Assembly (NCBI RefSeq): GCF_964340395.1 | Contig: NC_135567.1 | Coordinates: forward strand, 5,230,899-5,294,898 | Origin: Glandiceps talaboti | Taxonomy: Eukaryota; Hemichordata; Enteropneusta; Spengelidae | Direction of reading: 5' to 3' | DNA length: 64,000 bases | Shown here: in pieces, positions 49,141 through 59,903 of the stretch | Position numbering within the stretch: the first letter of the stretch is position 1 | Layout: each line of letters opens with the position of its first letter | Position numbers and translations under genes: made by a program | The notes under the pieces: generated by a model | The model's database searches: none | Seen by the model: only the letters and a program-made list of their open reading frames with translations | Told to the model about the DNA's origin: nothing

Positions 49141-50240
49141 ATGTATGTAAGTAATGAAGTCTGTCTGTCTTTGGACACGATACCTCAAAAACCACTGCAT
49201 ATATAAAAATGATATTTGCTTGACATCTTCCATATGGTAATCACAAGAACTGATTAGATTTTGATAATATTAATGAGCGGGCATTTGCATAAGCGATGTT
49301 TTTTTGGTTTTTTTAGAAATTAGGCTTTCTGCAAATTAAACGTGATTTTGTACATGCATTATCCATAACAAAGGACATATGTTGCATATAGTTTGTTGAT
49401 GTAAATTATAGTTTTAAAATGAATAATTTGCATAATTAATGATTTGTAGAAATTAGGCTATATCTTATGTGAATGCAAACGTCAATATATTTGGTACAAC
49501 AACCATAACAAAAGCACACATGTTTAAAAAGCAAGTTGGAACAGTCTTTAGTTCTAATGAGTAATTTGCATAATTAATGATGTTCAGTAATTAAGCCATA
49601 TCTAAAGAACGCACACATCAATTCCACAACATTTAGTACATACACTAACCATATTAAGCAAAGTTTGTTGGCATAATATTTGGTTTCAATGGGTATTCTA
49701 CATAATTAATGATATTTGGTAATTAAGACATACCTATAGAATGCACCCTTCAAAGTTTATGTCCTTTGATATATCAACCATAACAATGCACATATATCCT
49801 ATAAAGCCTGTTGACATAGCTTTCATTTTTTAATGAGTAATTTCCATAATGAATGATTTTTGGTGATTAGTTTATATCTTAAAAATGCAAACTTCAAATT
49901 TCATTTAACTTGATACAGCCATCAACCATAACAATCACATGTGTTTGAAGTATATTTGATGTAGTTTTTCATTGTGATATTTAATTTGCATAAATAATCA
50001 TTTTTGATAATTATGCAACATATTTAGAATGCAAGCTATAAATTTAAGATATTTTAGGACATGTATTGATGATAAAAATGTGCATGTCTTGGTGTGTCCT
50101 TTAAAGCTTGTTGATGTAGCTTATAATCTTAATGATAATTTGCATAATTTAAGAAGTTAGATAATTAGGAAATATATTAACTGTGTAAACTCTAAATTTC
50201 ATATAGTTTCATATTACTTTTTTTTCCCAATTAGTACATC
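48567..50240 (-). mobile_element. Helentron-like element in minus orientation, large microsatellite and ~7 cores
   Basis: The left edge is the family 3' tail in reverse complement (tttttagcacaac ... aaggttcag ... atggc, 48567-48608). It is followed by a ~540-bp CTGT/GTAT microsatellite (48612-49150), then by six to seven degenerate units of about 130-155 bp, each with aatttgcataattaatgat (near 49423, 49561, 49690, 49837, 49981, 50135). The order tail, microsatellite, tandem cores mirrors the plus-strand copy at 11290. All long ORFs in 48466-49233 are microsatellite translations. The far end of the element is not defined. Confidence 0.55.
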
Positions 50241-51533
50241 ATCTATAATACCAATAGCCCAGAATTTTGCATGCCAATATTTTGTTTAGGAAAAAATGTA
50301 AAAACCTTTATGGGTTCTCCCAGCATACAAAGTAGGTTTAATAGTCGACTTCCGGTTCTCCCAGCATGCAAAGTAGGTTCAATTGTTGATTGGGTGTACC
50401 GATATACACCCAAACCCAATAAGAAGGTGCAATTCAGGGTTTGAAATTATGAAAATTAAAGTTCATGGAAGCAAGACAAGTTTTACTGATTTTTAAAGCC
50501 GTGTATCTGTACAACATTAATCCAAAGCGATTTCAAGTTAAGTGTTATAGATTTTTTTTAAATGAGTCCAATGTAAACCACTGTAAAGGGTGTAAAATAA
50601 CTATCTGAAATGTACGTTACATCTGGGAAGACCACAATATACATGGAATTATACAATAAAGCTTTTGTAATTTTACGATGTTACCTTATGTGTATTTTAA
50701 CTGAATCTCATTTTATGTGAAAAGCCGTATGATGGCTGTGGTTGAATTTGTATTTCGTAGCAGTACTGGTCATATGTTATATGTGATATTATGATTATTA
50801 GGAATTTTGTGGCATCGGGTGCATCAAGCGTCTGCCATTAGGTGTATGTAAGTGACATGTCGTTTCATTTCAAATCATTTTACTTAACATAGTAACTCAA
50901 TATCTACTAAACCGATGTACCATAGTTGAAAGTGCAAACCCCTTTAGAAAACGAATTGTTTGTTCAAATTTATCACCATTGAGTATGTAACGTACATTTC
51001 AACTGTAAGAACTGAAAACCTTTTATATTTTCCAAGATTAGAGACGTCATTAGAAAAACCTTTTATTTGACATTTGTGTTGACAACTTGACATAACATAC
51101 GTTTACGAAGACCATGTACTGAAAACGACCCCATGAACACCCCATTATTACCCCATGATAACCACATTATAGTATATTTTGCGCATGCGTAGATGATTTT
51201 CAAAAGAAAAATCAAAACGGTGTTTTTTTCAGAAAAAGTAAGCTTTTTAGATTAAAATGTTAAAGTAACGACTGTCCATTTTACATATAATCTCAAAATC
51301 GCATTTTTGACACTTAATTTTGTCTTTTAACGAACACTGAACATATAAACACGGTAACGGACATTTCCTTGAGAATCCTTAGTCTGTTTCATGAAACTTT
51401 GTTTGTGGAATGTACTGTTTATATTGATCATAACTGCTGTAATATGAATATATGAAATGTAAACACAATGCTAAACGTCGCCTAAAGTCCGTATAATGTT
51501 ATATCAAACAATTCACATATCGGCAGAATTTAT
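50241..51533. other. No gene seen
   Basis: A+T-rich; a short repeat ggttctcccagcat(a/g)caaagtagg at about 50310 and 50350 only. Confidence 0.5.
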
Positions 51534-51788
51534 TTATGGTATCGAACATTTCATGATGTATTGGTCATCAAACAGAGATGCCATTATTTCAATCATATTG
51601 TGATCGTCAAGGTTTTTTTCTGCCTTGCTTTTTGAGACAGATGAATTTAATTTAGTTGTGACTAGTTTATCTTTTCGGTTTTTATTCTTTTTCTGTGCTA
51701 TGATTGGTTTGGTTGGGTACAGTTTGTTCAATAGTACATTACTTTGAATTCTAACAAGTCCCATTGTTTTGCTAATTGTGTCTTTCAT
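51534..51788 (-). pseudogene. Coding relic shared with the element at 24.4 kb
   Basis: An 84-codon minus frame reads LLNKLYPTKPIIAQKKNKNR, KDKLVTTKLNSSVSKSKAEK and IEIMASLFDDQ. The same order of motifs occurs in the broken frame at 24400-24600, including LYPKRPII, KDKLVSTKL and EILAFLFDEQ. Conservation at the protein level with different stops suggests both descend from a coding sequence, probably that of a mobile element. I cannot name the family. Neither copy has a clear start or splice sites. Confidence 0.4.
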
Positions 51789-53052
51789 ATAATTGGGACG
51801 CTTTGATATGGGAACTATGTGTTGTCTTGAAGACTAGAAGATTCACTTGTGTTGGTGTCCGATTTCGGAGATATGTCTCTCTATTCTTATATTAGACTCC
51901 ATCTATTGAGCGAACTACTTCTGATTCATTTTATCCTCTTTGTGTCAGTTTGTTTATGAAGAATTCCATTTTGTTTTGGAAATTTTCTTCGTTTAACTTA
52001 CTGCATGTTCGTATGTATCTCATTGTTTGAGTTTGGGCGACACGATTGTTTGTGGAGTTACTGGAAAGTGTCAGTTGGTTTAGTATTTATTTTTGATATC
52101 CAATCTCTTAGGGTTTTTTTTTGAATCTCAGACCGTTGTGAATTACCAGCAGGTCAAGATGTACCACTTCCTTTTCCGAGCTGACCAACGAAAATTTAAA
52201 TGTTTGGTGTATCATTTATGGTTTCACTCAATTAAAGCGGAGTGTCGGATATAAAAGGCCCCCTAACTTCGCGGGGGTTATTGTCAAATTTGAATACAGA
52301 CTGTTAACAACGTCTTGATTCCTCTCTGAAAAGTCGTGATAATAATGAGCAACTGGTGATTTTCGTAATAAATTTGGTATGTGTAGACTTGTGAATGTCT
52401 GTTGAATGCAGGTATGGTCACAGAAAGATGATATTTAAACATGGTAGAGACAATTTCGTACAAAACACGGTCAAATTGGGTCTGTTCGTTACTAGTGAAA
52501 AGTCGTTACTTTTCAAACCCGGGATTAAAACGCCTGTCAATCACACTTGTTCAAATACGGGTACGTTAATCCACGAAAGTTTGTGTAACAATCAAAGTTA
52601 TCTTGAAGTAAATATGATTTGTAATCAGTACCTCTCCATGCCCAAGCATAACGGTACATGCATGCTTGCTTTCAGAAAACATCTCTGCATTATTCCCGAT
52701 GTCTATGCATATAAGTAACGACTGAAAGATCTCAAAAAACAGAATAGCGAACACTACTAATAGATTGATTTTAGCGTCTAACTGTTCAAGAAAACAACAT
52801 TTTTACCTAGAGGATTTTGTTTACACCGGGCCATGTACTTCCACTGACCAAGTTTTCTGACATACGGAACGTGCAAACGATCAATTGTAGTTTTTGAGTC
52901 TAATTGTCAAAGTAGGATAGTGAAAATAAAACTAATAAACGGTTAGGTCGGTAGTTCTCTTTTTGGAATATGTGGTGGCCCTGAAAAGGGCCGTTTGGTT
53001 TGTGTATGCCTTCGCACACGAATACATAGTAACTTACAAACAACGTAGTACA
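51789..53052. other. No gene assigned; TATAAAAG at 52251
   Basis: A TATA-like box (ggatataaaaggcccc) lies at 52249-52262, with a short GC hairpin just after it. The open frame at 52395-52718 (107 codons) lies 140 bp downstream but resembles nothing I know; link not established. Confidence 0.35.
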
Positions 53053-53496
53053 CTACTCCCACCTATGACCGACGTACGGATTTCGGTGGTTTGGGTAGAG
53101 AGATCGTACGGAGTCTATGACGCACTTTGGCATCACCTCTCTCCTTGTGACGACTACGCCATCCATACGCATTAGACGCCTCTTCTCTCTCAAGTACCGG
53201 TCGTCTCTCCATGCGCCACGTCTATCTAGGAGGGTCCAATATTTCTTATAACGGACTTTCCGCAGACCGGCATTCTGGTCGCGTCCTTGCTGACCTGTGC
53301 CCAACCAACTTGGCTGTGAACTTGACGCACATGGTTGGCACAGACAGTATCTGCATTCATCTGCAGACATCTCCCTCGGTACCTCGAGATCTATCTGGTT
53401 ACCGATCGGCATACTTCGACATGGCTCTTCAGGACGGTCGGGTGATCTGTCAACTACCTGAAGCTCCCGGCAATCACAATGACTGAAAAATGCCAC
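53053..53496 (-). CDS. Hypothetical protein or gene relic in a GC-rich patch
   Basis: A 147-codon minus frame lies in DNA that is clearly GC-richer than its surroundings. Its second half looks protein-like: GLRKVRYKKYWTLLDRR, then VTRREVMPKCVIDSVRSLYP and the C-terminus YVGHRWE before the stop. The form 'RYxxYxxL ... RxxxPxCVxxxVRxxYP ... YxGH' weakly recalls the tail of the P2X7-type C-terminal domain found alone in many invertebrate proteins. The first half lacks the expected cysteine block in this frame, and a different frame there (RCLQMNADTVCANHVRQVH) looks equally protein-like, suggesting a frameshift near 53310. No upstream exon was identified. Treat as an unassigned, possibly broken gene. 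Confidence 0.35.
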   Translation of the reverse strand: MAFFSHCDCRELQVVDRSPDRPEEPCRSMPIGNQIDLEVPREMSADECRYCLCQPCASSSQPSWLGTGQQGRDQNAGLRKVRYKKYWTLLDRRGAWRDDRYLREKRRLMRMDGVVVTRREVMPKCVIDSVRSLYPNHRNPYVGHRWE

Positions 53497-54589
53497 GATG
53501 GCAGATTCTTACTCTTCGGTGATGTTGATTGTTATGTTACGAGACATGGTCGCTACGAAACCGAAGACTGATGATTTGACCGGGGAAAGTGTCAGCTTTT
53601 ATAGATCGATTATGGTGACAATCAGTCTGTCAGTTTTCAAAACTGTCTTCGGACAAGGAAATCGTCTCTATTCCATTTGCATTTCTGCACAGACAATGTT
53701 GCTTCTTTCCTGTATCTCACCATTATGATCTTCATTGTGTTGTATGCATACAGCAAGGCGCCAATGCCATCGTTTACCACGAAAGTGTACAGATAAATGA
53801 CTAGTTTTTACTAGAAATGCATAATGTATAAAATGTTACTTTCGTATACATTCGTTATAATTGGCAAATTCATATTGTGGTCTTTTTTGTTTGTTTACGC
53901 GTCTGAAAGAGGTAAGGGGGCTGTGCTCTTAGTTTACACGAACCAAATCATGACTATAGTTATACCCTTTTGTCACGAGTACGCCAAACGTAACTGGGAG
54001 ATAATAAATTATGATTTCACGCACTTTATTTTTGGAATTCGGGGTATTCACATGACGAACAATGGTATGTCGTATTTCAAGCTCACAATCAAAAGAAAAA
54101 TCAAATTTTTGGTATCTCGAGAAACTCTCAGTCTCGCTATTTCAAGGAAATGTCTTGACATCTAAAAACCATTTTGTCATGCTTCTAGCAAACGAATAAT
54201 TATATATCTTGAGATTTTTTGTTCTTCTTCTTATCGTTGGAAGACTAGCAGTCTACTTTCTGAAATCGGAAAATAAAAATTAGCACATATTGGGACGATT
54301 TTGTTTGGTATCGGAAAACGAAAAAGTTACTTCGAGCCTCGATTCATTTTTTAATTGTAGCCATTTCTTTTCGTTCTTTCTTTCTGTCTTCTGAGTGTCT
54401 ATCTGACTTTCTATATTTCTTGATGTGGTCCCAAAGGTGGATTTTTTTTTGTGTCTGAAGATTACAACATCATCGAAACATGAGGGTTATACTTCCATGA
54501 TCGAAATAAAGTGTATGTATTCGTACGGGGGAAAAATCACCTTGAGATGAATATTTGTTTCTTTCACTACAGTTTCTCTGTGAAATGAG
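53497..54589. other. No gene seen
   Basis: Short ORFs on the plus strand (53498, 53824) without recognisable character. Confidence 0.45.
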
Positions 54590-55780
54590 AAGGTTTCTCG
54601 GGGTGTTTATATCTTGAGATCGGATTATTTGTTACCATTTCTGTCGATGTACAGTACAGACCATTTACAGGCGAAACAATCCTCTGAATCCTTGGTGTGT
54701 ATGCAACCATAGACCCTACACAGGTAGGGTGTGATAATTCATAGATTATTTACACATACAATTAGGTACTAAACAAGTGGCAAGTGGTCCCCACATATTG
54801 TAGATTTCCTGTGCATTGCAGAAATCAACTTGAACAAACCTTCCCACAATAGGCCAATTTCTTTGGTTGAATATCGTACAAATCTCCAAATTCTTCTCTT
54901 GCGGATTATGACACAGTTGGACATTTCCAGTAATGATAATATACATAATAATAGCTGAAGGTCTCGAGAAACTTACTTTCTTCCCATCTAGAATATCCCG
55001 TTATCTCACTTCGATGTAATTATTATGCTTTCAGAACAGGAACGTATACAGTTACCTCGCGATAGTTTCACGACTTTGTTTCGAAAGACGATTTATCCCT
55101 ACATTTTTAGATGGAAATATTTGCTTTCCGGAATCGTCAATAAATTGATCGAGACCTCGTTATATTTTTGTTTTGTTTTTGATTCGTGAAAAACGAAAAA
55201 AGATATCTCGAAATATTTTTATTTTCTTTTGGATTGACGAAAAAATGTTCTCAAGATACAATGTTATATTTCAGAAAACGAACGAAAACGTTACATTATC
55301 TTAGGGTCACAGAAAATGACAACATCTTGCTTTAGATCGCGGAAAACGAGCTAGAATCTTTGGGTAATGAGAGCGTTTCTCGAGGTGGCTATATCTTGAG
55401 ATTAGATTATTTGTTACCATTTCTCTTGATGTACAGTACAGGTCATTTACTACCTAAGCATACTTTTCGTCACTTTGCGTGTATGTGTGTGGTTCTTTAT
55501 TTGTATACATTACAATATTGTGGACAAGTGTATCATGTATGTATATTTTTCTTTCACATATATGTATCGACTTGTTATAGACCTATGTTCGAATGAACTG
55601 TCCGTCAACAGTTACTAAAATGTTGTATACAACAAACATGCTGGTGATGGGGGTGATAATTCACCGATTATTTGTAAGTGCAATAAAGTAATAAACAAGT
55701 GGTCTCAACATATTATATATTTCCTGTGCATTGAACTACTAGTATCCAAAAACTTCCCCACAATAGACCAAGGTTTGTTG
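54590..55780. repeat. Diverged tandem duplication, 770-920-bp spacing
   Basis: gtttctcggggtgtttatatcttgag ... gatgtacagtacag at 54595-54660 recurs at 55374-55440. gtgataattca ... atttcctgtgcattg ... ttccccacaatag-type blocks at 54728-54860 recur at 55650-55770. Spacing differs between blocks, so the copies have indels. No ORF is shared. Confidence 0.75.
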
Positions 55781-56397
55781 AACTGGGTGACAATCACCCT
55801 TTATTACACCCTTTGTCTTTCTCCAGTTTTGGTACAGATAATGTGTCAAAAGTGAAAGTACTCTTACTATCAACTACACCATTGACGTTAGTGAAAACGT
55901 AAAATTTAATTCTTTACAAGTGACAGATTTGTTCTGTTCGATGGACTTTTGACAACTCACATGACTAGAAACAAACACAGTAAAAATGTTCTATGGAATT
56001 ACATCAATTGTATCATGTTGGTACTAATGACTAGTTTCAGCTCAGACCACTAAAAGTCTAGGTGTTTCAGTAATTGTTCTCGTGCGAGCACTGTGTCCTT
56101 TTCGCTCACGGAAACACATGTTGCGCTTCCGGTAACCAAGCCAAGCCAAGCCAAGCCAAACCATGTAACTAAAAATCACTAGTGAAGATATAGACATTCA
56201 TTCAACCGACAACTGTCATTCCATTCGCCACTGTTTTACTGCTCTTATCACTGCTATTCGTTACGATTGTACTCAGGTTTGCCAAGTTTTTTAAAAAGGT
56301 TTTTTGATTCCGTTTTTTTTTGTATTTTCATATCGTTCCAAAGTATCGTTATCATTTCATCCATTTTTAAAAGTATTTTTTGCAGTTAGTTAATTTT
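55781..56397. other. No gene seen; short (CCAAG)n at 56131-56160
   Basis: Five ccaag pentamers; otherwise unremarkable 5' flank of the transposase-like gene. Confidence 0.5.
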
Positions 56398-56665
56398 AGA
56401 TTTAAATTTTCAACGTTTTTGAGTGATTTTGCAGTTTCAGTTTAGTGTATAGATATTTTTTTTTCAAAATATATAGTTTCAAAGTAGATTTAAATTTTCA
56501 ACGTTTTTGAGTGATTTTGCAGTTTTAGTTTCGTGTATAGATATTTCTTTTTCAAAATACTAGTATACAGTTTCAAAGTAGATTTAAATTGTCAACGTTT
56601 TGAGTGATTTTGCAGTTAGTTTTAGTGAATAGATTATAAATTCTTTTTAAGAAAAAAAATAGTTT
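56398..56665 (+). repeat. Three ~90-bp direct repeats upstream of the transposase-like gene
   Basis: Units containing agatttaaattttcaacg and ttttgagtgattttgcagt start at about 56398, 56486 and 56580. They end 130 bp before the start codon, so they lie in the promoter or 5' UTR. Confidence 0.75.
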
Positions 56666-56793
56666 CAAAGTACATTTACCTTTTCATTGTTTTAAATTTT
56701 TCGTACTTTTGTAAAACATAATTTTTATTCAGTACTTTTTCACCTCGGTACATCAATTTTGTGAATAATATTTTGGGAGAGCATTAACTAACA

Positions 56794-59289
56794 ATGGCCA
56801 CGGAACGTACAGTTTACCCTTCCTTTACACCTGCTGCCATAAGAGATAGAAATCAAAGACGAGTTACTGTCGTCGGGAGAAGGGGTCATTTAGAATTCAC
56901 GGCACCCACAGACGATTTGAAAACAGAATTGATGAACAAACTCGCATTCGTGCGAGATCGCCTCGGAGAGGAGTCAACAAGGAGAGTCACGAACTACGAC
57001 GCCCTGTTGGAGATGGTGCATTTCTTCATCACGAAGAACGAAGTTCAAGCAGACGGTACAACAAAAGGTACAAGTGCCGGTGAAACTACACCAATTTACC
57101 AAGCAGCAGACGCAGAAAAGACGGAGGAGACGATGTACCTTACTGTAAGCTCCTCGCTTAACAACCTTCTGGGTCGAGTCGAAGAGCACAGCAGGATATG
57201 CAGAGGGGCACTGCGTTGCAAGAAGACGGACACATTCGGGCACGCTGGTAGAATCTACTTGCAGTGCGATTGCAATTCCAACAATTCCCCATCATGGAAT
57301 TCATCACCGTATTTACCAAATGGAAGACTGTTAGTGAATTACAGGTAAGCATTTTTCTTTGATTCCGAGGTAAATTGAATTGAATTCGATTGTTACAATT
57401 ACAAGAAAATACCACGTCAACGACCTTCGTGAGGGTCGTACTTTCACACCCTGAAAATTTGTCGTATATTCATTTTTCCAAATGATAAAACCAATACGTC
57501 CCTTTCACTACACAGAATGATGCATGCAGTTTCAACCAGTGGTCTACGAGATGAACAGTACAAATTCTACAATGCCCTGTGTGAGACTGTCGCAATGGGT
57601 TCTATGCAGATAAGCTATAGAAACACGTGTAAGTATCTGTTATCCGATATAACTTGTATATTTGTGTAATTGGAGTATATTCATTGTTTTTTTTGATATA
57701 TTAGATGTTTAGAGTAACAATTGTAGTTTCCCTATTTGTAACAGTCCGAGAATTGGCCGATCCAGTCGTGTGGTGTAGTGTGGTGTGGTGTAATGGCAAA
57801 ACCAATTCTATTTGAGCTATAACAATACAAAGAAAGTGGACGGTCATGATCACTAAACCCCCAAAAAATCCAAACTAACATAGTTGTATAGTAATGTCTT
57901 GGGTAAGAGTGTAGGTCATCTTGTCAGTAAGTTACCACTTTTATCTCTATCCTTTTCCCAGCACCCACAAATGTATACATAAAGAGTGTATAACGAAAGA
58001 AGATGATACATGTAGCCAACGACATGAAATGCAGGCTGTGCGGCGTTTTTACGAATGGGCTGACGACAAAGGTACGTGATGATCAATATATCTATTATTG
58101 ATTTGGTTTTGGTGAACACCTTTGATTGTATAGTTGTTGAACTCGGGGGATGTGATAGTGTACATGTAATGATATACTAGTATACTTATAATATCGTCAG
58201 CATAGACACTGTGGATGATTTATTATTATGGTATTATAATATATCAGTAAGTTATTATTATATATGTAAAGTTTGATGTCAAGGTGCTCGGTGTGGTTTT
58301 CATAATATTTCAATTCTTGATGAATGGGTTAGCTAAATGTTAATTTATTTTTATTTTAGGCATTCCAATATTAATTCACACTCACGACAGGAATGCGTCT
58401 GTCAACAAATTTCTGAGAGAGACACGACATGACACCGTCAGTTCCAATGACACTTGGCATGGTAAGTAATTAAAACTTATGTTTACACTGATGGTATATC
58501 GTTATACTGGCAATTATACTTCGTGTGTAACATAGTACTTGTTGACATGTTGACAACAATGGGAAATGACTGCTCTTTCTTTCCCTTTATCACTTAGTAA
58601 CGAAGCAGATTGGAAAACAGGCCAAAAAAATAACAAGTGGAAGTCGCAGAAATCATGGCAGGACCTGGCATGCAGACCTGTCTGATAAAGGTTCGTCTGA
58701 GTTTACAAACACCTGTTGTCTTGCATGACGTGTACAAGCAGAGAAGTTCACTCCACTTTCACGTCATTACGATTTCTGTGGTAAATTGTAAAACACATAC
58801 ACTTCAATTTTCTTATTCGGATAAATAAGAGTATTAATCTTCTTGGAAACACTTACACGGAACATAAACAATTATTGTTTGTCTTCATTTCTTTCAGCTG
58901 CATCAATAAAAACTCATTGCTTTTGGGCAATGAAACGGTGCCGGCAGTACATTAATGGGAGAGAGGGGGACGCCCAGGCAAGATTGGAGGCGTGTCAACT
59001 TCTTTTTGGACAACATAACCGACCATTTCCAGGTTAGTTATATTTTATTCATCATCAAATTATGACAAATCTTGAGAACGTGATTTCACTTTAATACACT
59101 GAACTTTCCATTACTTTTGTGTTCCAGAATAACCATGCTAACTGCGACGAGCAGTCACGGTGTCGACGGGAAGCAAACTATGAGCCGACATTTCGAGTTA
59201 TTCGGAATGAAGTGGCGGTAACCCTATTGTCCAAATTCATTGGATCATCAACAACAACAATGTATAAATCTCATGAATATTACATAGAC
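56794..59289 (+). CDS. Multi-exon transposase-like gene (Kolobok/MULE-like), 3' end not in view
   Basis: Exons: 56794-57344, 57516-57626/57628, 57962-58071, 58360-58461, 58598-58690, 58898-59032, 59128-59289; nearly all introns have GT/AG borders close to consensus. Exon 1 (184 codons) ends in a possible zinc-binding region (C-x-n-C, HAGRIYLQCDC) and SSPYLPNGRLLVN. Later exons give MMHAVSTSGLRDEQYKF, HDRNASVNKFLRETR, NDTWHVTKQIGKQAKKI, TWHADLSDKAASIKTH and NHANCDEQSRCRR. The DRxxSVxKFxRE and D/NxWH blocks recall the RNase-H-like transposases of Kolobok-type elements and their host-gene relatives. Oddities: exon 6 changes frame near 58995 (the tail reads LDNITDHFQ in the +1 frame, which then joins exon 7 in phase). 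Exons 2 and 3 do not join in phase at the consensus donor. An extra open stretch after an acceptor at 57744 (RELADPVV) may be a decayed exon, and the first catalytic DG-x-DSPG-like block known in relatives is not seen there. Missing exons would lie beyond the LINE. Confidence 0.6.
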
Positions 59290-59327
59290 GTAAGTTGTAT
59301 ACAACACCCATCCTCTTCATCCTCCTA

Positions 59328-59362
<35 letters not shown>

Positions 59363-59409
59363 GCTACTACTACTACTACTAGCTACTACTACTACTACTA
59401 CTACTACTA

Positions 59410-59447
<38 letters not shown>

Positions 59448-59479
59448 GCTACTATAGCTACTACTACTACTACTACTAT

Positions 59480-59520
<41 letters not shown>

Positions 59521-59552
59521 GCTACTACTACTACTACTACTACTACTACTAG

Positions 59553-59587
<35 letters not shown>

Positions 59588-59666
59588 GCTACTACTAGCT
59601 ACTACTACTACTGCTACTACTACTACTACTACTACTACCACTACTACTACTACTACCACTACTACC

Positions 59667-59700
<34 letters not shown>

Positions 59701-59702
59701 TA
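59328..59702. repeat. (CTA)n microsatellite, ~375 bp
   Basis: CTA trinucleotides with scattered ctag and CCA/CTG variants. It lies in the intron after exon 7 of the transposase-like gene, and a LINE starts directly at its right edge. Confidence 0.97.
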
Positions 59703-59903
59703 GGAAGTCGTATGTAGCAGGCGCTCTTCAAACTCAACGTTTTTCTCGTCTTTTTGTGGAAATAACCAAATAATTTTACAACAGACACTTTAAATATACC
59801 GTTTTATCCAACTTGAGAAGTGGAAAGAAGATTATCGAAGAACGATTGGAGAGATTTCGGTGGATTTAATTCCATAGTCGGTAGGGCGGCCAACAAAGGC
59901 AAG

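Noticed and set aside
48466-49233. Long ORFs of 149-255 codons on both strands
   Set aside because: All frames are translations of CTGT/GTAT microsatellite.
52249-52718. TATA-driven gene with a 107-codon ORF
   Set aside because: Only a TATA-like box and an unrecognised ORF; no further support.
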